From an uncultured Alphaproteobacteria bacterium (GTDB taxonomy: Bacteria > Pseudomonadota > Alphaproteobacteria > HIMB59 > GCA-002718135), in assembly GCA_902619055.1 (NCBI GenBank), contig CACNCW010000026.1:1-12093 (forward strand): a stretch of 12,093 bases of DNA, in the 5' to 3' direction. The position numbers were made by a program, and so were the translations under genes. Below the pieces are notes generated by a model. That model was not told the DNA's origin. It made no database searches and was given only the letters and a program-made list of their open reading frames with translations. Positions 1-9,879 of this stretch are shown here, piece after piece (the first letter of the stretch is position 1; each line of letters starts with the position of its first letter).

Positions 1-196
1 GTATTTCTTCATCTTTAAGATTGGGAAAAACATGCTTACAATTATTTATAGCTGTTTTATTGGCTTGTGAAAATTTACCAAAAGTTCTAAATAAAAATGA
101 TGAAACCTTTAAAGATAGATCGAGTGGTAAAATTTTATATAAAAAATAAATAAAAATAAATCCAATATACTGTAAAAAGTAAATTACCTGTTTCAT
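1..196 (-). CDS. lpxL: Lipid A biosynthesis acyltransferase (LpxL/HtrB family), N-terminal part only
   Basis: Only the first 65 codons lie in the window; the rest runs off the left edge. Translated from the ATG at 196-194, the protein begins MKQVIYFLQYIGF, has one hydrophobic membrane segment at about residues 4-22, and then reads ANKTAINNCKHVFPNLKDEE (45-64). This fits the family pattern of an Asn/Ala-rich helix followed by a 'FP.L...E' segment in LpxL/LpxM acyltransferases, which add secondary acyl chains to Kdo-lipid A at the inner membrane. The catalytic HxxxxD motif would lie beyond the edge and cannot be checked. The start codon overlaps the lpxK stop as ATGA, so the two are probably translationally coupled. 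The position directly after waaA and lpxK supports a lipid A role. LpxL, LpxM or another paralogue cannot be told apart from this fragment. Confidence 0.72.
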   Translation of the reverse strand, partial: MKQVIYFLQYIGFIFIYFLYKILPLDLSLKVSSFLFRTFGKFSQANKTAINNCKHVFPNLKDEEI

Positions 197-1191
197 ATTG
201 CTAAATCATTAATTTTATTTTCTATTACATTACTCAAAATTTCTTTGAGTAAATTTTCATCTTCAAATTTAATTTCACCATTAAGTGTGCTGACTAAAGA
301 ACGATATGATTTTGGAATTCTTACAAAATCTTTTTTTGTAGTAACCAATACAGATTTTGTAAGATTAGCATTCTCTGCAAGATTTAACATGTCATTTTCA
401 TCAAATATATGATGATCTGGATAGCTAATTTTTTTTTCTAAAATAGCACCTTGTTCAGTTAGTGAATTATAAAATTTTTCAGGATAAGCTATACCAGCAA
501 AAGCTGTCACTTTTTGATTTTTATAAATTTTATTATCTGTAGTAATTTGGAACTTAGCATGAATAATTGGAACAGTACTAGGAATTTTATCTTTAACATC
601 TTGAGCAATTTCACCAATTACAATTACTAAATTTGCTCTAGAAATACCTCTTGATATACTCTCTCTTAGAGGCCCAGACGGGATCACTCGTTTATTTCCA
701 AATCCTTGTTCGCCATTAATTACTATAATTGAAAAATCTTTCTGCAGAGTTGGATTTTGAAAGCCATCATCCATAATTATGCAGTTTGCACCTTTTTCTT
801 TAGCTAAGAAAAAGGATCTATTTCTGTCTTGTCCAATCCAGGTTGGTGCAACTTCAGCTAATAATAAAGACTCATCCCCAACACTTTTTGCCGAATGCCA
901 TTCTTTGACAAGGACATTAGATTTTTCAACTCCTCCATAACCTCTTGAAACAAAGTGAGGATTATATCCATTAAGTTTTAATAAATTTCCAATTTTTAAT
1001 GCAACAGGTGTTTTGCCAGCACCTCCCACTACTATATTGCCAATACAGATCACAGGAATCCCAGAAGATGTTTTTCTACTTAAAAAATTTCTTATTTTTG
1101 TTCCAAATCTAAATAGTAATGAGAGTGGGTATAAAGAATTAGATAAATATGTATCATTTTTTCTATACCAAAATTTAGGAGCTTTAAGCAT
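193..1191 (-). CDS. lpxK: Tetraacyldisaccharide 4'-kinase (lipid A 4'-kinase)
   Basis: LpxK phosphorylates the 4' position of the tetraacyl-disaccharide 1-phosphate to give lipid IVA, acting at the cytoplasmic face of the inner membrane. The 332-residue protein has the usual family length. Visible motifs, in order, are a P-loop GGAGKTP (56-62), VSRGYGG (81-87), GDE (105-107), DDGFQ (141-145, the family's conserved acidic Walker-B-like segment), GNKRVIPSGPLRE (165-177), AFAGIAYPEKF (230-240), PDHH (258-261) and TTKKDFVRI (284-292). The N-terminus (MLKAPKFWYRKND, then a hydrophobic stretch to about 29) matches the membrane-associated start typical of LpxK. It starts 1 nt after the waaA stop and its own stop overlaps the next start as ATGA. 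No Shine-Dalgarno sequence is visible. Identification is secure. Confidence 0.95.
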   Translation of the reverse strand: MLKAPKFWYRKNDTYLSNSLYPLSLLFRFGTKIRNFLSRKTSSGIPVICIGNIVVGGAGKTPVALKIGNLLKLNGYNPHFVSRGYGGVEKSNVLVKEWHSAKSVGDESLLLAEVAPTWIGQDRNRSFFLAKEKGANCIIMDDGFQNPTLQKDFSIIVINGEQGFGNKRVIPSGPLRESISRGISRANLVIVIGEIAQDVKDKIPSTVPIIHAKFQITTDNKIYKNQKVTAFAGIAYPEKFYNSLTEQGAILEKKISYPDHHIFDENDMLNLAENANLTKSVLVTTKKDFVRIPKSYRSLVSTLNGEIKFEDENLLKEILSNVIENKINDLAI

Positions 1192-1192
1192 T

Positions 1193-2413
1193 TTAATTTA
1201 TGTTCACTTCAATGTCTTTGAAAAGTTGTTCTTTTTCAAAAAAAGGACCTTTAGAAAACTCCAATGCATTTTTTTGGATTTTTTTAATTTCAAGATTATT
1301 ATTTAGCAATTCTTTCATCTTTATATCAATATCTTTAAACGTATTTACAATTATACATGAATTTGCTTTTACCATATCTTGATAAATATTATTCCAATTA
1401 TCAACATATTTTCCGCTAATAACAATACAACCATAACAGGCAGGTTCTATTGGGTTATGTCCGCCAATATTTTCTAAGAAAGAACCACCTAAAATAACTA
1501 AATCACTAATTTTAAAATACTGATCTAATTTTCCAAAACTATCAATTATTATGATATTATTTTCTTTAAGCTCTTTTTTAGATTCTAATGAAATACTAAA
1601 TCCTTCTTTATTTAATTCTTGCTTAATTGAATTAATCCTTTCTGGATGTCTTGGTGCAAGGTAAATTTTTAAATTAAATTCACGAATTGTTTTTTTAATA
1701 TTTTTAATTATCTCTATCTCCTCATTAGAATGAGTACTTGCGATCATGATTGTATTTAATCGTTCCCTATTTGTAACTGAATTAAGTTTGTTTTTAGCTA
1801 ATTTTAAATTCCCAATATAGTCTATCTGTAAGTTTGTTAATTCGTAAATTCTTTTTTTATCATCAGTGCTTTGTGCAAAAATTTTATTAAAATTCTTTAA
1901 TGAATCTTTATAAAAATTCTTTGCATTTTTCCATTTTTTAAATGAATTTGGGGAAATTCTTGCATTTAAATATAAACATTTGATATCTTTCTCTCTAATC
2001 TTATTAAGCATATTTGGCCAAATATCTGATTCTATCCATAGGATTAAATTTGGCTTCCAAAAATTTAAAAATCTTGAACACCATATAGGCACATCAAACG
2101 GAATATATTGATGGACAACTTTATTTTTATAAAACTCCTTAATATAATCTGCTGAAGACTTTGTTGTTGTAGTTACTAAAATATGAAATATTTTATGATA
2201 TCGGTCTATGATTAAATCTGATGACTTAAATTCCCCAATACTAGCTGCATGTATCCATAAAATTTTTTTTTCATTATTTTTTTTTACCGTTGGCTTGCCA
2301 AATCTTTCAACAAACCTTACTTTATCCTCTTTTTTTCTATAAATTCGAATAAATATATTAACAATAATTAAAGGTAGGAAAAGTGTACTAATTATTTGAT
2401 ATATTTTAAGCAT
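1193..2413 (-). CDS. waaA: 3-deoxy-D-manno-octulosonic acid (Kdo) transferase
   Basis: WaaA (KdtA) transfers Kdo from CMP-Kdo to lipid IVA at the inner membrane. The 406-residue protein has an N-terminal membrane anchor (about 5-24), then ERFGK (37-41), whose Glu matches the proposed catalytic base of the family. HAASIGE (55-61) follows, then LWIESDIWPNML (125-136), LNARIS (149-154) and IASTHSNEE (224-232). The C-terminal domain has APRHPER (253-259) and GGSFLENIGGHNPIEPA (309-325), the sugar-nucleotide-binding block of this GT30 family. Length is close to the usual 420-430. The first 8 nt overlap the end of the upstream acyltransferase gene, and lpxK starts 1 nt after the stop. Whether it adds one, two or more Kdo residues cannot be read from the sequence. 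Confidence 0.95.
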   Translation of the reverse strand: MLKIYQIISTLFLPLIIVNIFIRIYRKKEDKVRFVERFGKPTVKKNNEKKILWIHAASIGEFKSSDLIIDRYHKIFHILVTTTTKSSADYIKEFYKNKVVHQYIPFDVPIWCSRFLNFWKPNLILWIESDIWPNMLNKIREKDIKCLYLNARISPNSFKKWKNAKNFYKDSLKNFNKIFAQSTDDKKRIYELTNLQIDYIGNLKLAKNKLNSVTNRERLNTIMIASTHSNEEIEIIKNIKKTIREFNLKIYLAPRHPERINSIKQELNKEGFSISLESKKELKENNIIIIDSFGKLDQYFKISDLVILGGSFLENIGGHNPIEPACYGCIVISGKYVDNWNNIYQDMVKANSCIIVNTFKDIDIKMKELLNNNLEIKKIQKNALEFSKGPFFEKEQLFKDIEVNIN

Positions 2414-3077
2414 TTAGATTTTGTTCTGCCGAATTCATACAATCGTTAATTTTTTCTTCCAAGAAATTCTTATATTTAGCTAAATCATCATTTTTTGCAG
2501 ATGAAGGAATAATAATTGGTTCACCCCAGACAAATCTACATTTTGAAAATGGGTAAGTAATTAAAAATGAATCCCAAGATTTAAGTTTTAAGTTTTTATT
2601 TGAAGCAAAACCAAGTGGTATAATTGGGACTTGAGAATGAATAGCAATTTTTATAATTCCTTCTGAGACTTTCTTATTTGGTCCTCGTGGTCCATCAGGA
2701 GTAATTCCTATATAATTTCCATCTTTTAAAATTTTAAATACTTTCCTTAATGAAGGTGATTTATTTTTTGACATGATAGAAATATTTTTTAAATTAAAAT
2801 GAGCTCCAATATATGCGCCAAAGCGACCATCACTATGACTAGATGCTAACATATTTAAAACTGATTTGCTTTTCCATACATGTCCTATCATCATTAATTG
2901 ACCATGCCAAAAGGCTAAAATAAATGGTTTGTTTTCTCTCCATAATTTTTCTGGTAAATCAGAATTTTCAATCTGTATTTTAGAAGTATAACCCACGAAT
3001 AATATATATAGGTAACCAATAAAAGCTAAAATTTTTTGAGAAAAAGAAAATTTAAAAATTTTTTTTTTAAAACTCAT
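2406..3077 (-). CDS. DUF374 lysophospholipid acyltransferase-family protein
   Basis: A 223-residue member of the LPLAT superfamily, DUF374 branch. After an N-terminal hydrophobic segment (about 15-31) it shows FWHGQ (56-60), which takes the place of the superfamily's catalytic His motif. ASSHSDGRFGA (78-88) and TPDGPRGP (127-134), the most diagnostic DUF374 block, follow. Near the C-terminus SWDSF and YPFSK, then GEPIIIPS, match the family's closing segments. Family members are assumed to acylate a lysolipid or lipid A-type substrate at the inner membrane, but the substrate is not established. Genes of this family commonly sit beside waaA in alphaproteobacteria. Here it lies between the msbA-like exporter (11-nt overlap) and waaA (8-nt overlap), which argues for a role in envelope lipid assembly. 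The opening codons include an A10 run on the coding strand. Confidence 0.85.
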   Translation of the reverse strand: MSFKKKIFKFSFSQKILAFIGYLYILFVGYTSKIQIENSDLPEKLWRENKPFILAFWHGQLMMIGHVWKSKSVLNMLASSHSDGRFGAYIGAHFNLKNISIMSKNKSPSLRKVFKILKDGNYIGITPDGPRGPNKKVSEGIIKIAIHSQVPIIPLGFASNKNLKLKSWDSFLITYPFSKCRFVWGEPIIIPSSAKNDDLAKYKNFLEEKINDCMNSAEQNLNA

Positions 3078-4815
3078 TTTCCAACTGTTCTCTTAGTTGC
3101 AATTTTTTGTAAATAGTAGATTTTAAAATTAGCTCTTCATGTGATCCTTGACTTTCAATTTTACCTTTATCTAAAACGTAGATAATGTCTGCGTCTTCTA
3201 TTGTGCTTAATCTATGTGCAATTATTAATTTGGTTTTATTATTCATAAGATTATTTATTGTTTCATGAATCTTATTTTCAGTAATATTATCAAGAGAAGA
3301 TGTAGCTTCATCCATAATTAAAAGTGGCGCATCTTTAATTAGAGCTCGGGCAATAGCAATTCTTTGTCGTTGTCCACCTGATAATTTTATGCCGTTTTCT
3401 CCAATAACAGTGTGTAGTTTTTGATCCAATTCTTCTGAAAAACTATTTACCCCAGCATTTTTAGCGACTAAATTAATCTCTTCATCAGTTGCTTCAATGT
3501 TTCCATATTTAATATTATTAAATATACTCTCATTAAATAAAATTGTTTCTTGAGTAACTATTGAAACACTATTTCTTACATCTGTCAGATCTAGTTCTTT
3601 TATATCTTTAGAATTAATTAATATAGAGCCTGAATAATTATCATATAATCGCAAAATTATATTTGCTATAGTTGATTTACCGGATCCGGATAAACCAACT
3701 AATGCAACTTTTTTTCCTTTTGGTATTCTTAAACTTATTTTATCAAGTACTGTATTATCGTCATATGCAAATGAAACGTCTTTAAAAACAATGTCTCCAT
3801 CTAGATCTATGGTTTTTTTTGGAGAAATATTTTCCATATTATTTTCGCTTGTATCTAAAAGTTTAAAAATTCTCTCAGCTCCAGCTAGTCCTTCTTGGAC
3901 ACTAATGTTTAGATTGCCAAGTGCCTTTACCGGTTGATAAGCTAGAAGAAGACTTACTAAAAAACTCATAAATTGACCTGTTGTCATACTTTCATTTAAG
4001 ACAAAAACACCCCCAGCATAAATTGAGAGTGCTACAGCTAAACTTCCAATGAATTCCATCAAGGGGCTTAAGCGATTGCTAATAAAAGCAGATTTTGTAA
4101 AATATTTTTGAATGAAACTAATTGTTTCATAAGCTCTTTGTTTTTCATAGTTTTCTCTGGAGTATGCTTTTACTTGTCTAATACCTTTAATGCTCTCAGC
4201 TAATACATTAGAAAAAACTGCAATTTCGTTTTGGATAGTGTAAGTAATTTTTCTTATACTTTTTCCAATTTTTCTTATGGGCCAAATTGCTAAAGGGAAT
4301 GCAAAAAAAGCAAAAAGAGTTAGAGTCCAACTTTGGTAAAACATATTACCTAGTAAAAAAATAATAACTAAAACATCCTTTATAATTCCTGTTACAGATT
4401 TAACTATTGCAAGTCTTAAGTAGTAAGTATCATTTATAAGTCTTGAAATTAAATTACCTGACTTAGAGTCATTATAAAATTTCATATTCAAATACATAAG
4501 TTTTTCAAACATCTGAGTTTGAAGTTTTGCAATAATAGAATGTGCAACTTTACTCATTTGATAAGAGTGAGTATATGTTGCCAATCCTTTACAGAGGGTC
4601 ACTATAATAATTGCAATTGGAATTAAAAATAACATTTCTTTATTACCTTTGATTAAGACTTCATCAAGGGCAGGTCTTACCAACCAAGCATGTAAACCTG
4701 TTGCTGCTGCTGAAATAACCATCATCAATAAAGCTAAAATTATTTTGAGTTTATGACTCATTAAATAATGAAAAACTATTCTTGAAGTAACTGACTGTTT
4801 TTTATCTGAAGACAT
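3067..4815 (-). CDS. msbA: MsbA-like lipid A / multidrug-type ABC exporter (TMD-NBD fusion)
   Basis: A 582-residue half-transporter that should work as a homodimer. The N-terminal half is a six-helix ABC exporter membrane domain (about 20-320). The C-terminal nucleotide-binding domain has Walker A GLSGSGKST (374-382), Q-loop Gln422, signature LSGGQRQR (478-485), Walker B LLIMDEATSSLD (498-509) and H-loop His534 in IIAHRLSTI. All ATPase residues are intact. Length and layout match MsbA, which flips Kdo2-lipid A to the periplasmic face of the inner membrane. Motifs alone do not separate MsbA from other exporters of this class. The substrate call rests on its place in one operon with an acyltransferase, waaA, lpxK and an lpxL-type gene. 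It overlaps the ubiA stop by one base (TAATG). Confidence 0.88.
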   Translation of the reverse strand: MSSDKKQSVTSRIVFHYLMSHKLKIILALLMMVISAAATGLHAWLVRPALDEVLIKGNKEMLFLIPIAIIIVTLCKGLATYTHSYQMSKVAHSIIAKLQTQMFEKLMYLNMKFYNDSKSGNLISRLINDTYYLRLAIVKSVTGIIKDVLVIIFLLGNMFYQSWTLTLFAFFAFPLAIWPIRKIGKSIRKITYTIQNEIAVFSNVLAESIKGIRQVKAYSRENYEKQRAYETISFIQKYFTKSAFISNRLSPLMEFIGSLAVALSIYAGGVFVLNESMTTGQFMSFLVSLLLAYQPVKALGNLNISVQEGLAGAERIFKLLDTSENNMENISPKKTIDLDGDIVFKDVSFAYDDNTVLDKISLRIPKGKKVALVGLSGSGKSTIANIILRLYDNYSGSILINSKDIKELDLTDVRNSVSIVTQETILFNESIFNNIKYGNIEATDEEINLVAKNAGVNSFSEELDQKLHTVIGENGIKLSGGQRQRIAIARALIKDAPLLIMDEATSSLDNITENKIHETINNLMNNKTKLIIAHRLSTIEDADIIYVLDKGKIESQGSHEELILKSTIYKKLQLREQLENEF

Positions 4816-5678
4816 TAATAAGTATGTAAAAGTAAAAATAACATAATTGCAAAAATATTATTTTGTCTGAAATAATAATTTGAACTTAACGGCGATGTTA
4901 TATCCCATTTCTGAATTGCTATATACGTACAAATTGCAATAGTGGCTATAATAATTGAACTAAGTAAAAAATTTGAGGAATTCCATACGAAATAAGACAA
5001 TATAATTAAGATAATAAGATAGCATGTTTGAACAAATCTTTTACCATTTTTATCAAAATAAACTGCAGTAGATTTGATTTTATTTAAAATATCATCTGCC
5101 TTATCTTGGTAGGCATAAATCGTATCATATGCTAACGTCCAAAAAATACATACAAAATACAATAAAAGAAAATCAAATGTAATTCGTGTATTAAATTGCA
5201 TTGAAACTATTAGCACACCCCAACTAAAAATAATTCCAAGGAATAATTGTGGGAAGAAAGTTATTCTTTTCATAAAAGGATATAAAATAACAAATGGCAC
5301 ACTTAACAAACCTAATACAATTGATTTAAAATTAAACTCGAGAAGAATAAAAAAACTAATTACCAATAATATTATTAATAATAATATCGCTTCAGTAATA
5401 GAAATCTTTTTTGATGCTAAAGGTCTAAATTTAGTACGTGTAACTTTTTGATCAAAATCAATATCAATAATGTCATTAATTATACAACCCGCACTTCTCA
5501 TTAAAAAAGAACCAATTAAAAAAAGTATATACCAAAATAATAGTTTAGAAGTTTCTGTTTTTAGTAACGCTAAACCAAACCAGCAAGGCCACATTAATAG
5601 AAGGAAGCCAATAGGTTTGTTAAGTCTGATTAACTCGCAGTAATCAAATATTTTTTTTACAACTAAGTTATCCCACAT
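4815..5678 (-). CDS. ubiA: 4-hydroxybenzoate polyprenyltransferase
   Basis: UbiA joins the polyprenyl tail to 4-hydroxybenzoate, the first membrane step of ubiquinone synthesis. The 287-residue protein is a multi-helix membrane protein. The N-terminus carries LIRLNKPIGFLLLMWPCWF (16-34), characteristic of bacterial UbiA. The first prenyl-diphosphate/Mg-binding motif is NDIIDIDFD (68-76), followed by RTKFRPLAS (81-89). The second Asp-rich motif is YDTIYAYQDKADD (184-196). Length is usual. It appears to be the first gene of the minus-strand operon, and its stop shares a base with the msbA start. No Shine-Dalgarno precedes the ATG; candidate -10 elements lie so close that the message may be leaderless or nearly so. 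The 4-hydroxybenzoate assignment, rather than heme O synthase, follows from the N-terminal block and from the separate ctaB in this window. Confidence 0.93.
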   Translation of the reverse strand: MWDNLVVKKIFDYCELIRLNKPIGFLLLMWPCWFGLALLKTETSKLLFWYILFLIGSFLMRSAGCIINDIIDIDFDQKVTRTKFRPLASKKISITEAILLLIILLVISFFILLEFNFKSIVLGLLSVPFVILYPFMKRITFFPQLFLGIIFSWGVLIVSMQFNTRITFDFLLLYFVCIFWTLAYDTIYAYQDKADDILNKIKSTAVYFDKNGKRFVQTCYLIILIILSYFVWNSSNFLLSSIIIATIAICTYIAIQKWDITSPLSSNYYFRQNNIFAIMLFLLLHTY

Positions 5679-5713
5679 ATATGAATATAATGTTATAATT
5701 CTAAACTATTGTA
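5679..5713. promoter_or_regulatory. Divergent promoter region between ubiA and rsmE
   Basis: This 35-nt spacer is the only DNA between two divergently read genes, so both start signals should lie in it or reach into the flanking codons. On the plus strand there are two perfect TATAAT hexamers (5686-5691 and 5694-5699). On the minus strand TATATT (complement of 5684-5689) and TATAAC (complement of 5692-5697) are possible -10 elements. No good -35 hexamer is seen at the right distance in either direction. Any of these would give leaders of about 0 to 16 nt. The -10 matches are observed; promoter activity is inferred, and A/T-rich DNA produces such hexamers readily. Confidence 0.45.
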
Positions 5714-6445
5714 ATGAAAATGTCTAAAACACGATTATTTGTATCAAAAAAATTATCAGCCAATATTTTAATTTATATAAAAAATAAGCAGCACCACTTT
5801 TTGAAAAATGTTCTTAGAATCAAAAAAGAAGATAACATAAATTTATTCGATGGTTTGACAGGTGAATGGCTATCTAAAGTAATTTCTATCAATAGAGATA
5901 ACATTGTTTTACAAATACAAAACAAATTGAGAGATATTCCTCAAGAATCTGATTTATGGCTAATATTTGCTCCAATCAAATCTTATAGAATGAATATTAC
6001 CATTCAAAAAGCAACCGAGCTTGGCATCTCTAGATTTATTCCAATTTTGACAGAATATACAAATCAATCAAAAATAAATTTTAAAAATTTTGAATTAAAT
6101 ATGATTGAAGCATCAGAACAGTCTGAGAGATTGTCAATTCCGACTTTAGAAAAAACAATTAAACTAGATGATTTAGTTAATAATTTTCCATCTGATAGAG
6201 GTTTAGTTTTTTGTGATGAAGGAAATGAAAATTTACCAACTATTTACAATGCATTAATTCATGAAACAAAAAAATACAAAAAATGGTCTGTCATTATTGG
6301 ACCTGAAGGTGGTTTTTCTGAAAAGGAAAGAACAACCATCTCTTCTTTGTCTTCATGTATATCCGTCTCTTTGGGAAAAAGAATTCTACGATCAGACACT
6401 GCAACTACTGCTGCAATTTTTTCTATTCAGTCGGTTATTGAATAA
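5714..6445 (+). CDS. rsmE: 16S rRNA (uracil(1498)-N3)-methyltransferase
   Basis: RsmE methylates N3 of U1498 in 16S rRNA using S-adenosylmethionine; it is a SPOUT-class (knotted) enzyme. The 243-residue protein has an N-terminal PUA-like RNA-binding part (about 1-75, with HHFLKNVLRIKKED at 27-40). The SPOUT domain carries IQKATELGI (97-105), EASEQSER (132-139), IIGPEGGFS (194-202) and SLGKRILRSDTA (219-230), the knot and SAM-binding signatures of the family. Length is standard. The ATG at 5714 is followed by a second in-frame ATG at 5720; the sequence does not decide between them, and neither has a Shine-Dalgarno. It is divergent from ubiA. The next plus-strand gene begins 98 nt downstream, so rsmE is probably transcribed separately from the cox genes. 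Confidence 0.94.
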   Translation: MKMSKTRLFVSKKLSANILIYIKNKQHHFLKNVLRIKKEDNINLFDGLTGEWLSKVISINRDNIVLQIQNKLRDIPQESDLWLIFAPIKSYRMNITIQKATELGISRFIPILTEYTNQSKINFKNFELNMIEASEQSERLSIPTLEKTIKLDDLVNNFPSDRGLVFCDEGNENLPTIYNALIHETKKYKKWSVIIGPEGGFSEKERTTISSLSSCISVSLGKRILRSDTATTAAIFSIQSVIE

Positions 6446-6489
6446 ATCATAATGAGCGACAACCTGTCCTAGAATTTTGGCTCTAAATC

Positions 6490-6513
6490 ACTGGTTAATT
6501 TACTGAATAATTT
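6490..6513 (+). repeat. Tandem 12-bp repeat upstream of coxB
   Basis: Two adjacent 12-bp units, 6490-6501 (actggttaattt) and 6502-6513 (actgaataattt), agree at 10 of 12 positions, giving the consensus ACTGNNTAATTT. They end 30 nt before the coxB start and just upstream of a possible -10 region. The spacing of about one helical turn would suit a regulator bound as adjacent units, but no known operator is recognised. Short A/T-rich repeats can arise by chance here. Confidence 0.4.
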
Positions 6514-6517
6514 ATTT

Positions 6518-6539
6518 ATTAGTGTATACAATAACTAAT
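6518..6539 (+). promoter_or_regulatory. Inverted repeat over a candidate -10 element ahead of coxB
   Basis: ATTAGT (6518-6523) and ACTAAT (6534-6539) form a perfect 6-bp inverted repeat around a 10-nt centre that itself contains the palindrome GTATAC (6524-6529). Extending three bases outward gives 8 of 9 matches. The centre holds TATACA (6525-6530) and TACAAT (6527-6532), plausible -10 hexamers for the cox operon, although no convincing -35 is seen. The repeat ends 4 nt before the coxB ATG. It could be an operator overlapping the promoter, or a weak hairpin at the ribosome-binding region. Function is inferred from position only. Confidence 0.4.
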
Positions 6540-6543
6540 TAAG

Positions 6544-8953
<2,410 letters not shown>

Positions 8954-8958
8954 TTTAC

Positions 8959-9879
8959 GTGGATGCTAAATCCTTAGAAGCTGGATATAGCAATAATTTT
9001 CTTTTAAGAAAATTAAAAGGCTATTACGAACTAATGAAACCAAGAGTTATGTCCTTGGTTATTTTTACTGCGTTTGTTGGAATGTTTTTGGCACCTGGGC
9101 AGATAACATTTCTAAATAGTTTGCTCGTAATATTTGCTATTGCGTTGGGAGCTGGTTCTTCAGCAGCAATAAATATGTGGTTCGATGAAGATATAGATAA
9201 AACTATGGAAAGAACAAAACTAAGACCAATTCCACTTGGAATAGTTTCTAAAAATGAAGCCTTAGTTATAGGGATATTAACAGGAACTATTTCTTTAATT
9301 TTGATGCAATGGTTCTCAAACTCATTAGCAACAAGCTTACTTCTTTTTACAATTCTTTTTTATGTATTTATCTATACATTTTGGCTTAAACGAACAACTT
9401 CATTAAATATAGTTATTGGAGGAGCAGCTGGAGCAATTCCTCCAATTATTGGATGGACAGCAGTTGTTCCTGAATTAAATTTCTTACCAATTAGTTTATT
9501 TGTAATTATATTTTTTTGGACTCCACCTCATTTTTGGGCCCTATCCGTATATAGATATAATGATTATAAAAATGCTAATGTGCCTATGTTACCAAATGTA
9601 AGTAGTATTGAAGATACAAAGAAACAGATTGTTTATTATGCTTTAATATTAATTTTATCGAGTTATCTTCCATACTTAGATAGCAATGTTGGAACAATAT
9701 ACTTAGCTATAGTTTCTATATTAAATTTATTATTATTTAATAGTTCTTTAAAGTTAAAAAAATCTAAAGAAAAAAAATCCATACCAAATTCTGAAGGATT
9801 AAAATTTTTTGCTATTTCAATCCTTTACTTATTTAGTTTATTTTCAGCATTGTTGATTGATCATGTGGTATTAGGATGA
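8959..9879 (+). CDS. ctaB: Protoheme IX farnesyltransferase (heme O synthase)
   Basis: CtaB (Cox10) adds a farnesyl group to heme b to make heme O, the precursor of heme A for the oxidase encoded around it. The 306-residue membrane protein of the UbiA superfamily starts with GTG, 5 nt after the coxA stop; no in-frame ATG comes before the conserved LMKPRVMSLVIFTAFVG (25-41), and the only nearby ATG (8963) is out of frame. The first prenyl-diphosphate motif is N72-x3-D76-x3-D80 (NMWFDEDID), followed by ERTKLRPIP (84-92). GGAAGAIPPIIGW (154-166), WTPPHFWALS (187-196) and YNDYKNANVPMLP (200-212) complete the family signature. Its stop overlaps the start of the next small gene as ATGA. CtaA, which would turn heme O into heme A, is not in the window. 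Confidence 0.96.
   Translation: MDAKSLEAGYSNNFLLRKLKGYYELMKPRVMSLVIFTAFVGMFLAPGQITFLNSLLVIFAIALGAGSSAAINMWFDEDIDKTMERTKLRPIPLGIVSKNEALVIGILTGTISLILMQWFSNSLATSLLLFTILFYVFIYTFWLKRTTSLNIVIGGAAGAIPPIIGWTAVVPELNFLPISLFVIIFFWTPPHFWALSVYRYNDYKNANVPMLPNVSSIEDTKKQIVYYALILILSSYLPYLDSNVGTIYLAIVSILNLLLFNSSLKLKKSKEKKSIPNSEGLKFFAISILYLFSLFSALLIDHVVLG

Noticed and set aside
1013..1306. Open frame on the plus strand antisense to lpxK and waaA
   Set aside because: It lies wholly opposite two confidently identified genes and its product has no family-like features; it is a by-product of A/T-rich coding DNA.
6454..6483. Possible rsmE terminator: GAGC (6454-6457) with GCTC (6480-6483), and GACA/TGTC (6458-6468)
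   Set aside because: The stems are only 4 bp, with a long loop in the first case, and no T-run follows; this does not support an intrinsic terminator.
6446..6543. A small RNA or riboswitch in the 98-nt spacer before coxB
   Set aside because: No stable multi-stem structure or known riboswitch core could be seen by eye; only the short repeats reported separately are supported.
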